Part shown: positions 1 through 7,872 of the stretch, piece after piece
Layout: the number at the start of each line of letters is the position of its first letter
Numbering within the stretch: position 1 is the stretch's first letter
Assembly (NCBI RefSeq): GCF_020102855.1
Contig: NZ_JADHZD010000006.1
Location: forward strand, 124,001-188,000
Reading direction: 5' to 3'
DNA: 64,000 nucleotides
Source of the DNA: Nocardioides lacusdianchii
GTDB taxonomy: Bacteria; Actinomycetota; Actinomycetes; Propionibacteriales; Nocardioidaceae
The notes under the pieces: generated by a model
The model's database searches: none
What the model saw: the letters and a program-made list of their open reading frames with translations, nothing else
Told to the model about the DNA's origin: nothing
Position numbers and translations under genes: made by a program

Positions 1-1
1 C

Positions 2-130
2 GTGCGTGCCCGCGAGGCCGCGGAGGCGCTACTCTCCGAGGATCCTGCGCTGGCGCAGGCGCCCGACCTGGCCGACGCCGTCGCCGAGGTCGAGCGCTCG
101 GCGGCGTCGGAGTTCATGGAGAAGGGCTGA
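2..130 (+). CDS. recG: ATP-dependent DNA helicase RecG, C-terminal end (partial)
   Basis: The last 42 codons of a gene that enters from the left edge, ending at TGA 128-130. The visible tail is alanine- and glutamate-rich (AREAAEALLSEDPALAQAP, then a run to FMEKG) and resembles the helical C-terminus of RecG, the branch-migrating helicase that acts on stalled forks and Holliday junctions. The call rests mainly on position: recG directly precedes rsmD and coaD in actinobacteria. No helicase motif lies in the window, so the identity is inferred. Confidence 0.6.
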   Translation: MRAREAAEALLSEDPALAQAPDLADAVAEVERSAASEFMEKG

Positions 131-140
131 GCACGGGCAG

Positions 141-710
141 ATGACTCGCATCATCGGGGGATCGGCCGGGGGTCGGCGTCTGGAGACGCCCCGCGGCCAG
201 ACGACGCGACCCACGAGCGACCGGGTGCGTGAGGCGCTCTTCTCGGCCGTCGAGTCGCGCACCGGCTCCCTCGACGGGCTGCGCTTCCTCGACCTCTACG
301 CCGGCTCCGGAGCCGTCGGCCTCGAGGCGTGGTCGCGCGGCGCGGGCGTGGTGACGATGGTCGAGCAGGACCGGCGTACGGCCGCCCTCATCACCCGCAA
401 CGCCGCCACGCTCGGCTTCTCCCGGGCCCGGGTGATCGCCGGCACGGTCGCCACCGTGCTCGCCTCCCCGCCTGCGGCCCCCTACGACGTGGTCTTCTCC
501 GACCCGCCCTACCCCATGCCCGACACCGACGTGACCGCCGACCTCACCGCGCTCGTCGACCACGGGTGGCTCGTGCCCGGCGCCCTCGTGATCGTCGAGC
601 GGGCCGCCAAGCGCAGCCAGGTCACGTGGCCCGACGGCATCGAGGAGGACCGCACGAAGCGCTACGGCGAGACCGCGCTTTGGTACGGTCACGCCACCCC
701 GGCGCCCTGA
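141..710 (+). CDS. rsmD: 16S rRNA (guanine(966)-N(2))-methyltransferase RsmD
   Basis: Methylates N2 of G966 of 16S rRNA in the small-subunit assembly intermediate, using S-adenosylmethionine. The 189-residue product has the family length. It starts RIIGGSAGGRRL, has SAM motif I at LDLYAGSG (about residues 50-57) and the catalytic DPPY motif at 121-124. The ATG at 141 is chosen because the family N-terminus begins there; the longer open frame to position 6 runs over the recG tail and gives an unlikely arginine-rich leader. It lies 10 bp after recG and 31 bp before coaD, so all three are probably co-transcribed. Confidence 0.93.
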   Translation: MTRIIGGSAGGRRLETPRGQTTRPTSDRVREALFSAVESRTGSLDGLRFLDLYAGSGAVGLEAWSRGAGVVTMVEQDRRTAALITRNAATLGFSRARVIAGTVATVLASPPAAPYDVVFSDPPYPMPDTDVTADLTALVDHGWLVPGALVIVERAAKRSQVTWPDGIEEDRTKRYGETALWYGHATPAP

Positions 711-741
711 CCGGGACCGCTCCACGACGGGAAGGACGCCT

Positions 742-1227
742 GTGCGTCGCGCTGTCTGCCCCGGGTCGTTCGACCCGGTGACCAACGGCCACCTCGACAT
801 CATCGGGCGGGCCGCCCGGCTCTTCGACGAGGTCGTGGTCGCGATCGGCGTCAACATGAGCAAGAACCGGCTCTTCACCCCCGAGGAGCGCATCGCGATG
901 CTCGAGGAGGCCACCTCCTCGATCGCCAACGTCCGGGTGGCCGGCTTCGACGGCCTGATCGTCGACTTCTGCCGCGAGAGCGACGCCGTCGCGATCGTCA
1001 AGGGCCTGCGCGGTGCCGTCGACTACGAGTACGAGCTCCCGATGGCCCAGATGAACTCCCACCTCACCGACGTGGAGACCGTCTTCCTCCCCGGTGCGGT
1101 CGGCAACGCGTTCGTGTCCTCCAGCCTGATCAAGGAGGTCGCGGCGCTGGGTGGCGACGTACGCGGTCTGGTGCCCGAGCCGGTCCGCGAGCAGCTGGTG
1201 CGCCGGCTGGCCGAGCGCCGGGGATGA
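742..1227 (+). CDS. coaD: Phosphopantetheine adenylyltransferase
   Basis: Fourth step of coenzyme A synthesis from pantothenate: transfers AMP from ATP to 4'-phosphopantetheine to give dephospho-CoA. The 161-residue product is full length. The nucleotidyltransferase signature GSFDPVTNGH is at residues 8-17, with the TxGH motif at 14-17, and the C-terminal SSSLIKEVA matches the family ISSxxxR-like loop. The GTG start at 742 has GGGAAGG (729-735) six bases upstream. It follows rsmD in the usual actinobacterial pair. Confidence 0.95.
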   Translation: MRRAVCPGSFDPVTNGHLDIIGRAARLFDEVVVAIGVNMSKNRLFTPEERIAMLEEATSSIANVRVAGFDGLIVDFCRESDAVAIVKGLRGAVDYEYELPMAQMNSHLTDVETVFLPGAVGNAFVSSSLIKEVAALGGDVRGLVPEPVREQLVRRLAERRG

Positions 1228-1248
1228 ACGCCCCGTCCCGCACCCGTT

Positions 1249-1277
1249 TTGCCCCGCCACACCGTGACGGATACGAT
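1249..1277 (+). promoter_or_regulatory. Predicted housekeeping promoter for the DUF177-rpmF-rnc-mutM operon
   Basis: TTGCCC (1249-1254) and TACGAT (1272-1277) are separated by exactly 17 bases in the gap between coaD and the DUF177 gene. This is a good match to actinobacterial primary-sigma promoters. Transcription would start near 1284, about 30 bases ahead of the TTG start at 1316. Confidence 0.6.
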
Positions 1278-1315
1278 TCTCCGGTTGTGTCTGTGTCCAG
1301 TAGTGGGAGTTCGTC

Positions 1316-1903
1316 TTGACCAGCCTGGACCCGAAGGCGCCGCTCGTGCTCGACACCCGCGAGCTCGGCCGCCGTCCGGGGTCCCAGCGTGAAGTCGAGC
1401 TGACAGTTCCGGCACCGGCAGAACTTGGCATCGAAGTCCTCTCTGTCCCCGAAGGATCGCCGGTCGACCTCGACCTGCGCCTGGAGGCGGTCATGGAGGG
1501 CGTGCTGCTCACGGGCACGGCCACGGCCACGCTCGCGGGGGAGTGCGTACGGTGCCTGGAGCCGATCGAGGACGAGATCCACGCGCGGCTGCAGGAGCTC
1601 TACGTCTACCCCGACCAGCACGACAAGGCCGCGGAGCACGACGACCGTGACCTCGACGACGAGACCAGCCGGCTCGAGGACGACCTGGTCGACCTCGAGC
1701 CCCTGCTGCGGGACGCGGTGGTGCTCGCACTGCCGTTCCAGCCGCTGTGCTCCGAGGACTGCCCCGGACTGTGCACCGAGTGTGGTGCGCGGCTCGCGGA
1801 CGACCCGGACCACTCGCACGACGCACCGATCGACCCGCGCTGGGCGGGACTGCAGGACCTCCAGCAGGACACCGAGCAGGACACCCAGCACGACCAGGAC
1901 TGA
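1316..1903 (+). CDS. DUF177/YceD family protein
   Basis: A 195-residue acidic protein of the YceD/DUF177 family, which is found next to rpmF (ribosomal protein L32) across bacteria and is linked to 23S rRNA processing or ribosome assembly; its biochemical role is not settled. Family features seen are the [12 protein letters not shown] segment near residue 78 and the Cys cluster [14 protein letters not shown] near 140-153, probably a metal site. The TTG at 1316 is the only usable start because an in-frame TAG lies at 1301-1303; GGGAG at 1305-1309 is the ribosome-binding site. Next gene is rpmF, 65 bp downstream. Confidence 0.88.
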   Translation: MTSLDPKAPLVLDTRELGRRPGSQREVELTVPAPAELGIEVLSVPEGSPVDLDLRLEAVMEGVLLTGTATATLAGECVRCLEPIEDEIHARLQELYVYPDQHDKAAEHDDRDLDDETSRLEDDLVDLEPLLRDAVVLALPFQPLCSEDCPGLCTECGARLADDPDHSHDAPIDPRWAGLQDLQQDTEQDTQHDQD

Positions 1904-1968
1904 CTCCACCGGGAATCCCCGGCCGGAGACGCAAGGCCAAGCAAGCCGACGTAAGTAGGAGACACACC

Positions 1969-2154
1969 ATGGCTGTTCCGAAGCGGAAGATGTCGCGCAG
2001 CAACACGCGTCACCGCCGTTCGCAGTGGAAGGCCGTCGCGCCTGCCCTCGCGACCTGCGCCAACCCCGCCTGCGGTGCCAAGCACCTCCCGCACCGTGCG
2101 TGCGGCCAGTGCGGCCAGTACGGCGCCAAGGCCGACCGTCGCCAGGTCCTCTGA
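1969..2154 (+). CDS. rpmF: 50S ribosomal protein L32
   Basis: Small zinc-ribbon ribosomal protein of 61 residues, beginning [20 protein letters not shown], the standard L32 N-terminus. Two Cys pairs (CANPAC and CGQC) mark this as the zinc-binding form of L32. The ATG is preceded by TAGGAGAC (1956-1963). It sits between the DUF177 gene and rnc, the conserved bacterial arrangement. The TGA at 2152-2154 overlaps the probable start of rnc. Confidence 0.97.
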   Translation: MAVPKRKMSRSNTRHRRSQWKAVAPALATCANPACGAKHLPHRACGQCGQYGAKADRRQVL

Positions 2155-2870
2155 CCACCGACGAGCTCCGCGCAGCGCTCGGTGATCCGGTCCTGGATCC
2201 CGAGCTGCTGCAGCGTGCCCTGACGCACCGCTCGTTCGCCTACGAGAACGGGCAGATCCCGACCAACGAGCGTCTGGAGTTCCTCGGGGACTCCGTGCTC
2301 GGGATCGTGGTCACCGAGACGCTCTACCGCGCCCACCCGGACTTCTCCGAGGGCCGGCTGGCCAAGCTGCGCGCGGCGGTCGTCAACGCCCGCGCGCTCG
2401 CCGACGTCGCCCGCGAGATCGGCCTCGGCCAGCACATCATGCTGGGTCGCGGCGAGGAGACCACCGGCGGTCGCGACAAGGCCTCGATCCTCTCCGACAC
2501 CGTCGAGGCGGTCATCGGGGCGATCCACCTCAGCGGCGGCATCGACGAGGCGGCCAAGGTCGTCCACCGGCTCTTCGATCCGGTGATGGAGGCTGCCGCG
2601 TCCATGGGCGCCGGCCTCGACTGGAAGACCTCCCTGCAGGAGCTCTCGGCCGACCTCGGCCTCGGTGTCCCGGAATACCTCATCGAGGACGACGGCCCCG
2701 ACCACATGAAGACCTTCGTCGCGCGCGTCCGCGTCGGCGAGCAGGTCCTCGGCAACGGCACCGGCCGCTCCAAGAAGGAGGCCGAGCAGGGCGCCGCCGA
2801 GACGGCGTACCGCGAGATCGAGGCCGCCCGCCCGGTGGTCCCCGTGGACGCCACCACCGCCGACGCCTGA
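2151..2870 (+). CDS. rnc: Ribonuclease III (start uncertain)
   Basis: Double-strand-specific endonuclease that processes rRNA precursors and structured mRNAs. The RNase III signature [12 protein letters not shown] is present, followed by the acidic catalytic segment [11 protein letters not shown] and a C-terminal double-stranded-RNA-binding domain (from about DWKTSLQEL to the end). Homologous proteins begin near [12 protein letters not shown]. At that point the frame offers only CTG at 2151-2153, overlapping the rpmF stop as CTGA; the nearest standard starts are GTG 2109, GTG 2100 and GTG 2025, all inside rpmF and without a clear ribosome-binding site. I set the start at the CTG, giving 239 residues, but this is a guess. 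Confidence 0.9.
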   Translation: MTTDELRAALGDPVLDPELLQRALTHRSFAYENGQIPTNERLEFLGDSVLGIVVTETLYRAHPDFSEGRLAKLRAAVVNARALADVAREIGLGQHIMLGRGEETTGGRDKASILSDTVEAVIGAIHLSGGIDEAAKVVHRLFDPVMEAAASMGAGLDWKTSLQELSADLGLGVPEYLIEDDGPDHMKTFVARVRVGEQVLGNGTGRSKKEAEQGAAETAYREIEAARPVVPVDATTADA

Positions 2871-2873
2871 GAC

Positions 2874-3731
2874 GTGCCCGAGCTCCCCGAGGTCGAGGTC
2901 GTCCGCGCCGGTCTCGAGCGCCACGTCGTCGGCGCGACGGTCGAGGCCGTCGAGGTGCTGCACCCGCGGCCCGTACGCCGTGACCACCGCGGCTCCACCG
3001 GCTTCGTCGCCGCCCTCGTGGGTCGCCGCATCGAGGCCGTGCGGCGCCGCGGCAAGTACTTCTGGATCGCGCTCGACAACGGCGACGCGCTCCTCGGCCA
3101 CCTCGGCATGAGCGGTCAGATGCTGCTGCACGAGCCCGGCGCTCCCGACGAGCGGCACCTGCGGGTGCGGTTCGCTCTCTCCACCGCCGAGGCACGAGCG
3201 CTGGAGATGCGCTTCGTCGACCAGCGCATGTTCGGCGGCCTCGCCGTCTCCACCGGCGGCGCCGAGCTGCCGACCGAGATCGTGCACATCGCCCGCGACC
3301 CGATCGACCCCGACTTCGACGACGCCGAGTTCGTGCGCCGCGCGCGGTGGCGTACGTCCGCGATCAAGCGGCTGCTCCTCGACCAGGGGCTCATCTCCGG
3401 GGTCGGCAACATCTACGCCGACGAGGCGCTGTGGCGCGCGCGGCTGCACGGTGAGCGGCCGGGGGACCGGCTCACCGGGCCGGTGCTGCGCGAGCTGCTC
3501 GGCCACGTCCGCGACGTGATGGGGGAGGCGCTCGCCCAGGGCGGCACGTCCTTCGACGCGCTCTACGTCAACGTCAACGGGGAGTCGGGCTACTTCGACC
3601 GCTCGCTCGACGCCTACGGCCAGGAGGGCGAGCCGTGCCGGCGCTGCGGGACCCCGATCCGTCGGGTGGCGTTCATGAACCGCTCGTCCTACTTCTGCCC
3701 CCGCTGCCAGCGACCCCCGCGCCGTCGCTGA
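2874..3731 (+). CDS. mutM: Formamidopyrimidine-DNA glycosylase (Fpg/MutM)
   Basis: Base-excision repair enzyme that removes 8-oxoguanine and formamidopyrimidines and nicks the abasic site. After Met removal the N-terminus is PELPEVE, with the catalytic Pro and Glu. The C-terminus holds the four-cysteine zinc finger CRRCG...CPRC. At 285 residues it has the family length. GTG start at 2874, three bases after the rnc stop, so it is co-transcribed with rpmF and rnc. The order rnc-mutM-smc is standard in actinobacteria. Confidence 0.96.
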   Translation: MPELPEVEVVRAGLERHVVGATVEAVEVLHPRPVRRDHRGSTGFVAALVGRRIEAVRRRGKYFWIALDNGDALLGHLGMSGQMLLHEPGAPDERHLRVRFALSTAEARALEMRFVDQRMFGGLAVSTGGAELPTEIVHIARDPIDPDFDDAEFVRRARWRTSAIKRLLLDQGLISGVGNIYADEALWRARLHGERPGDRLTGPVLRELLGHVRDVMGEALAQGGTSFDALYVNVNGESGYFDRSLDAYGQEGEPCRRCGTPIRRVAFMNRSSYFCPRCQRPPRRR

Positions 3732-3829
3732 CGGGCTGCCCGCAGCGTTGACCCGCCGCGGCAGGGGTGGGACTCTGGTAGACGGCCGGATGTCGCGGCC
3801 GTCGAACCCCGGTCGTGGAAAGGCTCCCC

Positions 3830-4024
3830 ATGGCGAAGGCGCTGTTGGGCCATGTGAACAGTGATGCGCGGACCACCTCGGTCCTCGCGGTGGAGAACCG
3901 GCGCCTGCGCCGGCGCGTCGAGGACCTCGAGTCGCTGGTGCTGCGCCTCCAGGCCGACAACGACCGCCTCGCCGCTGCCGTGCGTGACGACCGCCTGGCG
4001 GCCGAGGACCTCCAGCCGGTCTGA
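3830..4024 (+). CDS. Small coiled-coil protein of unknown function
   Basis: A 64-residue protein starting MAKALLGHVNSDART. The middle, ENRRLRRRVEDLESLVLRLQ and onward (about residues 22-50), is a heptad-like charged and leucine-rich helix, so a short coiled coil is expected. It ends with an acidic tail. GGAAAGG at 3817-3823 lies six bases before the ATG and decides the start over the in-frame ATG at 3815. I recall similar small MAKALLGHV proteins in other actinobacteria, but know no function. It stands between mutM and an MFS gene with no sign of coupling to either. Confidence 0.7.
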   Translation: MAKALLGHVNSDARTTSVLAVENRRLRRRVEDLESLVLRLQADNDRLAAAVRDDRLAAEDLQPV

Positions 4025-4057
4025 GAAACCCGCGTGCGCGCGCCCCGTGGGGCGCCG

Positions 4058-4063
4058 TAGGCT
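4058..4063 (+). promoter_or_regulatory. Possible -10 element of the MFS gene
   Basis: TAGGCT ends nine bases before the GTG start at 4073. The spacing is slightly longer than the six to seven bases seen at the other leaderless-type promoters in this window, so this one is weaker. Confidence 0.35.
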
Positions 4064-4072
4064 CCCGCGCTT

Positions 4073-5314
4073 GTGAGCAGGCTCGGCGAGACGATCATCC
4101 CGTCACGCCTGGGACCCCGTTTCCGCTGGCTTCTCGTGTCGTCGTGGACGACCAACATCGGCGACGGCATCGCCATGGCGGCAGGCCCGCTGCTCGTCGC
4201 CTCGCAGACCGACGACGCGCGGCTGGTGGCGCTGGCGGGGCTGCTGCGCGGCCTGCCGTGGTTGCTCGTCGGGCTGTACGCCGGAGCGCTGGCCGACCGG
4301 CTCGACCGGCGTACGGTCGTGGTGGTGGCCAACGCGGTCCGCAGCGTCGTGCTGGCCCTGCTGTGCGGCTCGATCGCCACCGGGCACGTCTCGATCGGCG
4401 TGGTGCTGGTCGCCGTCTTCGCGCTGGGCATGGCCGAGGTGTTCGCCGACTCGACCTCGAGCACCCTCACGCCGATGTTCGTCGAGAAGTCCGACCTCGG
4501 CATCGCCAACTCGCGCATGCAGGCCGGCTTCCTGACCGCCAACCAGCTGGTGGGTCCGCCTGTGGGGGCCTTCCTCTTCGCCGCCGGGATGGCGTGGCCC
4601 TTCGTCACCCAGCTCGTGTGCGTCGTGCTGGGCGTGGTGCTGGTGGCGCGCATCGGCTCCACGCGCGAGCAGGTGCCGGCGTCGGTCGACACCCACGTGC
4701 GGCAGGACATCGTCGAGGGCATCCGCTGGCTCTGGAGCCACGCGGCGATCCGGACCCTGGCGATCGTGATCCTGACCTTCAACATCACCTGGGGTGCCGC
4801 CTGGTCGATCCTCGTGCTCTGGTCGCTGGACCGGGTCGGGATGGGTGAGGTGGGGTTCGGCCTGCTGACCACCGCGTCCGCGCTCGGCGGGATCGTCGGC
4901 ACGGCCTGCTACGGCTGGCTCGAGCGCCGCTTCGACCTCGCGGTCCTGATGAAGACCTGTCTGCTCCTCGAGGTGCTGATGCACCTCGCGCTCGCCCTGA
5001 CCACGGTGCCGTGGCTGGCGCTGCTCATCATGTTCGGCTTCGGTGCCTACGCCTTCGTGTGGTTCAACGTCTCCCAGGTCGTGCGCCAGCGGGCGGTGCC
5101 GTCCGAGTTCCAGGGCCGCGTGGGCTCGGTCTACCTCATCTTCGTCTTCGGCGGGATGGTCATCGGGCAGGGCATCGGCGGTCTCATCGCCGAGCAGTGG
5201 GGACTGGCCGCGCCCTTCTGGTTCGCCTTCGTCGGCTCGGGGATCACCCTCGCTCTGGTCTGGTCGCGGCTCTCGAGCATCGCGCACGCCGACGAGTCGA
5301 CCTCCGCCGCCTGA
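4073..5314 (+). CDS. MFS transporter
   Basis: A 413-residue integral membrane protein with about eleven to twelve hydrophobic segments and the MFS loop 2-3 motif as AGALADRLDRR near residue 75. It resembles the MFS_3/EntS-type group of putative drug or siderophore exporters; the substrate cannot be read from the sequence. Segments such as LLTTASALGGIVGTACYG and YLIFVFGGMVIGQGIGGLI match the second half of such carriers. GTG start at 4073. It is followed by a convergent gene, 25 bp away, and has no obvious partner gene. Confidence 0.85.
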   Translation: MSRLGETIIPSRLGPRFRWLLVSSWTTNIGDGIAMAAGPLLVASQTDDARLVALAGLLRGLPWLLVGLYAGALADRLDRRTVVVVANAVRSVVLALLCGSIATGHVSIGVVLVAVFALGMAEVFADSTSSTLTPMFVEKSDLGIANSRMQAGFLTANQLVGPPVGAFLFAAGMAWPFVTQLVCVVLGVVLVARIGSTREQVPASVDTHVRQDIVEGIRWLWSHAAIRTLAIVILTFNITWGAAWSILVLWSLDRVGMGEVGFGLLTTASALGGIVGTACYGWLERRFDLAVLMKTCLLLEVLMHLALALTTVPWLALLIMFGFGAYAFVWFNVSQVVRQRAVPSEFQGRVGSVYLIFVFGGMVIGQGIGGLIAEQWGLAAPFWFAFVGSGITLALVWSRLSSIAHADESTSAA

Positions 5315-5339
5315 TCGGAGCAGCGGCGTCGGCACGAGG

Positions 5340-6422
5340 TCAGCGACCTCGGCCGCGCCCGAGGCGTCGTCCCAGCCGCGCCACCACTCCGGGGTCGCCG
5401 GTGGAACCGACCGTGACCGCCTCGGCACGACCCCGGTCGCGCTGCCGTCGTGCCCGGTCGCGGGCAGCGCGCACCCTGGTGAGCCGCTCGCGCGTCTCGG
5501 CCAGCTGCTGCTCGAGGTCAGCGACCACGTGACCCGGCACGAGCCCACCGTCGCCGTCACGGGGCGCCGGCGACTCGTCGGGGAGGTCGGACCGCATGCG
5601 GGCCAGCGCGACGCGCGCTTCCTCGATCGCCACCGACGGCTCGCGAGTGCGGTCGAGTCGCCGCAGGGTCGCGTAGAACTCCTGCTCGCCCACCCGTGTC
5701 GCGGTGAGGCGCTCGACGGCGAAGTCCACCTCGCCGAGGGCGAGGAGGTCGTCCATGAGGTCGGCGAAGCCGCGTGGCGTCAGCGGCCAGACGTGGCAGT
5801 CGACGTAGTCGCCGGCCTGCTGTCGTGCGACGTGGCGCCGGACGTCGTCGATCGGGTGCGAGCCCTGCGTGGGGGGCTGCTCGCCGGCCCACGCCTGCTC
5901 GGCCGAGTAGTCGACGGCCTTCATGAAGTGGTCGAGGACCGCTCGCACCGACGGCGTCCGGTCGCCGTCGAGGTGCGCCTGGAGCACCTGCCCCACCGTC
6001 GCGGGGGTGCGGTGCACGTCGAAGCAGTAGCGGCGGTCGGGGACCGCCAGCACCAGTGCGCCGTCCCCGGTGAGCACCTGCGCGACGTCGCGCAGCCAGC
6101 CGACCATGTCGGGCACGTGCTCGATGACGTGGCTGGCCACGACGTGCTGGTAGGGCGCGTCGGCCGCGACCGCCTCCGCGAGCGTCGACACGGTGCCGTC
6201 GGGCCGGGTGAGCCAGAAGTGCGGCTCGGGGATCGCCTCGGGATCGACCGCCGGGTTGCCGTCGTAGTGGGCGAGGAGTCCCGCTCGGTCGACGACGTCG
6301 ACGTAGCGGACGTCGGCGACGTCCGGGTCGACGACCGGGTTGGCCAGTGGGCCGATCTCGAGGCAGCGGCCTCGACGGAGGTCGATGTCCCCCACGATGC
6401 GGGCTCGGCGTGCTGCTCTCAT
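5340..6422 (-). CDS. Class I SAM-dependent methyltransferase with C-terminal coiled coil
   Basis: A 360-residue protein. The N-terminal half carries a SAM-binding fold: CLEIGPLANPVV (motif I region), VVASHVIEHVPD (motif IV-like) and a following DGALVLAVPD strand. A helix rich in Arg and Glu near the C-terminus (LEQQLAETRERLTRVRAARD and onward) looks like a coiled coil, with a basic end. Proteins of this type often modify sugars or lipids in cell-surface loci, but the substrate is unknown. ATG at 6422; a TAGGGT -10 sequence ends eight bases upstream, so the mRNA is probably leaderless. The open frame continues upstream to 7913 only because of codon bias. Confidence 0.82.
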   Translation of the reverse strand: MRAARRARIVGDIDLRRGRCLEIGPLANPVVDPDVADVRYVDVVDRAGLLAHYDGNPAVDPEAIPEPHFWLTRPDGTVSTLAEAVAADAPYQHVVASHVIEHVPDMVGWLRDVAQVLTGDGALVLAVPDRRYCFDVHRTPATVGQVLQAHLDGDRTPSVRAVLDHFMKAVDYSAEQAWAGEQPPTQGSHPIDDVRRHVARQQAGDYVDCHVWPLTPRGFADLMDDLLALGEVDFAVERLTATRVGEQEFYATLRRLDRTREPSVAIEEARVALARMRSDLPDESPAPRDGDGGLVPGHVVADLEQQLAETRERLTRVRAARDRARRQRDRGRAEAVTVGSTGDPGVVARLGRRLGRGRGR

Positions 6423-6426
6423 GGCT

Positions 6427-6443
6427 GACGACCCTAGGTCGTC
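6427..6443. repeat. Perfect inverted repeat in the divergent promoter region
   Basis: GACGACC (6427-6433) and GGTCGTC (6437-6443) form a 7-bp palindrome around CTA. On the minus strand the centre reads TAGGGT (6436-6431), the likely -10 element of the methyltransferase gene. It could be an operator; it could also be chance in GC-rich DNA. Confidence 0.4.
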
Positions 6444-6482
6444 ACAGCGCCCGGCCTCCGGCGGGCGTGCCACGATGGGCCG

Positions 6483-7844
6483 ATGGATGTCGTCGCCGAG
6501 CTCGTGGAGTCCCTGCCCGACGGAGTCGTCGCGACCGACCCTGCCACCGTGGCGAACTACCGGTTCGACTGGTCGAAGGACGCAGGCGCCGGCACGCCGG
6601 TGGCCGTGGTGCGGGCGGAGGACGCCGAGCAGGTGCAGGTCGCGCTGCGGTGGGCGGCCAGGCACGGCGTACCGGTCGTGCCGCGTGGAGCCGGGTCCGG
6701 CCTCTCGGGAGGCGCCAGCGCCGTGGACGGCGGAGTCGTGCTCAGCCTCGAGCGGATGCGGGCCATCGAGATCGACCCCGACTGCCAGGTCGCCGTCGTC
6801 GAGCCGGGTGCCTTCAACGCGGAGGTGAAGGCCGCCTCGCGGGAGCACGGCCTCTGGTACCCGCCGGACCCGTCGTCGTACGAGATCTGCTCGATCGGCG
6901 GCAACGTCGCCACCAACGCCGGTGGGCTGTGCTGCGTGAAGTACGGCGTCACCACCGACTACGTCCTGGGCCTCGACGTCGTCCTCGCCGACGGCACGCT
7001 CGTCACGCTCGGCGGCAAGCGGATCAAGGACGTCGCCGGCCTCTCGCTGCTCAAGCTGTTCGTGGGATCGGAGGGCACGCTCGGCATCGTCACGCGAGCG
7101 ATCCTGCGCCTGGTGCCGCTGCCGCTGCCACCCGCGACGCTGGTCGCGTCCTTCGCCTCGGTGGTGGCGGCGGCCGAGGCCGTGGTCGCCGTACGCCGCA
7201 CGCTCCGTCCCTCGATGATGGAGCTGATGGACAGGGCCACCATCAACGCGGTCGAGGACTTCTCGCCGCGCGGCCTCGACCGGACCGCAGGGGCGCTCCT
7301 GATCGTGCAGTCCGACGCGCCGGGCGACGCGCGGGTCGCCGAGATCGCGGCCGTGGAGGCGGCGTGCGTCGCCGCAGGTGCGACGGAGGTCGTGGTCACC
7401 GACGACCCGGCCGAGGGGGAGATGTTCGTCGAGGCGCGGCGCATGGCGTTCCCGGCCGTCGAGGCGCGCGGCAGCCTCCTGCTGGAGGACGTGGGCGCAG
7501 CCGTGCCGCTGCTCCCCGAGCTCCTCGCCGCCGTCGCGGCGATCGCTGCGACCCACGACCTCGAGATCCCCACCGTCGCCCACGCCGGCGACGGCAACAC
7601 CCACCCCATCATCGTCTACGACGCCACCGACCCCGACTCCGAGCGGCGGGCCCGCGCCGCCTTCGACGACATCCTCCGGGCCGCCATCCGGCTCGGCGGC
7701 ACCATCACCGGTGAGCACGGCGTGGGGCGCACGAAGAAGGCGGCCCTGCCCGACCAGCTCGGCCAGGACGTGATGGCCCTCTCGCGCCGCATCAAGGACG
7801 CCCTCGACCCCGACGGCATCCTCAACCCCGGAGCGGTGCTGTGA
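6483..7844 (+). CDS. FAD-binding oxidase, glycolate oxidase (GlcD)/D-lactate dehydrogenase type
   Basis: A 453-residue FAD-linked 2-hydroxyacid dehydrogenase. The FAD_binding_4 domain (about residues 35-175) shows the diphosphate-binding RGAGSGLSGGA and a SIGGNVATNAGG motif; the C-terminal cap domain ends with HAGDGN and TGEHGVG segments typical of GlcD and D-lactate dehydrogenases. It probably oxidises glycolate, D-lactate or a related 2-hydroxyacid. The class V aminotransferase gene that follows 28 bp downstream uses glyoxylate in its family, so glycolate to glyoxylate is an attractive but unproven reaction. ATG start at 6483. Confidence 0.85.
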   Translation: MDVVAELVESLPDGVVATDPATVANYRFDWSKDAGAGTPVAVVRAEDAEQVQVALRWAARHGVPVVPRGAGSGLSGGASAVDGGVVLSLERMRAIEIDPDCQVAVVEPGAFNAEVKAASREHGLWYPPDPSSYEICSIGGNVATNAGGLCCVKYGVTTDYVLGLDVVLADGTLVTLGGKRIKDVAGLSLLKLFVGSEGTLGIVTRAILRLVPLPLPPATLVASFASVVAAAEAVVAVRRTLRPSMMELMDRATINAVEDFSPRGLDRTAGALLIVQSDAPGDARVAEIAAVEAACVAAGATEVVVTDDPAEGEMFVEARRMAFPAVEARGSLLLEDVGAAVPLLPELLAAVAAIAATHDLEIPTVAHAGDGNTHPIIVYDATDPDSERRARAAFDDILRAAIRLGGTITGEHGVGRTKKAALPDQLGQDVMALSRRIKDALDPDGILNPGAVL

Positions 7845-7859
7845 CATCCGGGCATTGGT

Positions 7860-7865
7860 TACCGT
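7860..7865 (+). promoter_or_regulatory. -10 element of a leaderless promoter (first aminotransferase)
   Basis: TACCGT is followed by seven bases and the ATG at 7873, the TAnnnT spacing of actinobacterial leaderless promoters. This supports ATG 7873 over the in-frame TTG at 7855. Confidence 0.4.
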
Positions 7866-7872
7866 CGACCCC

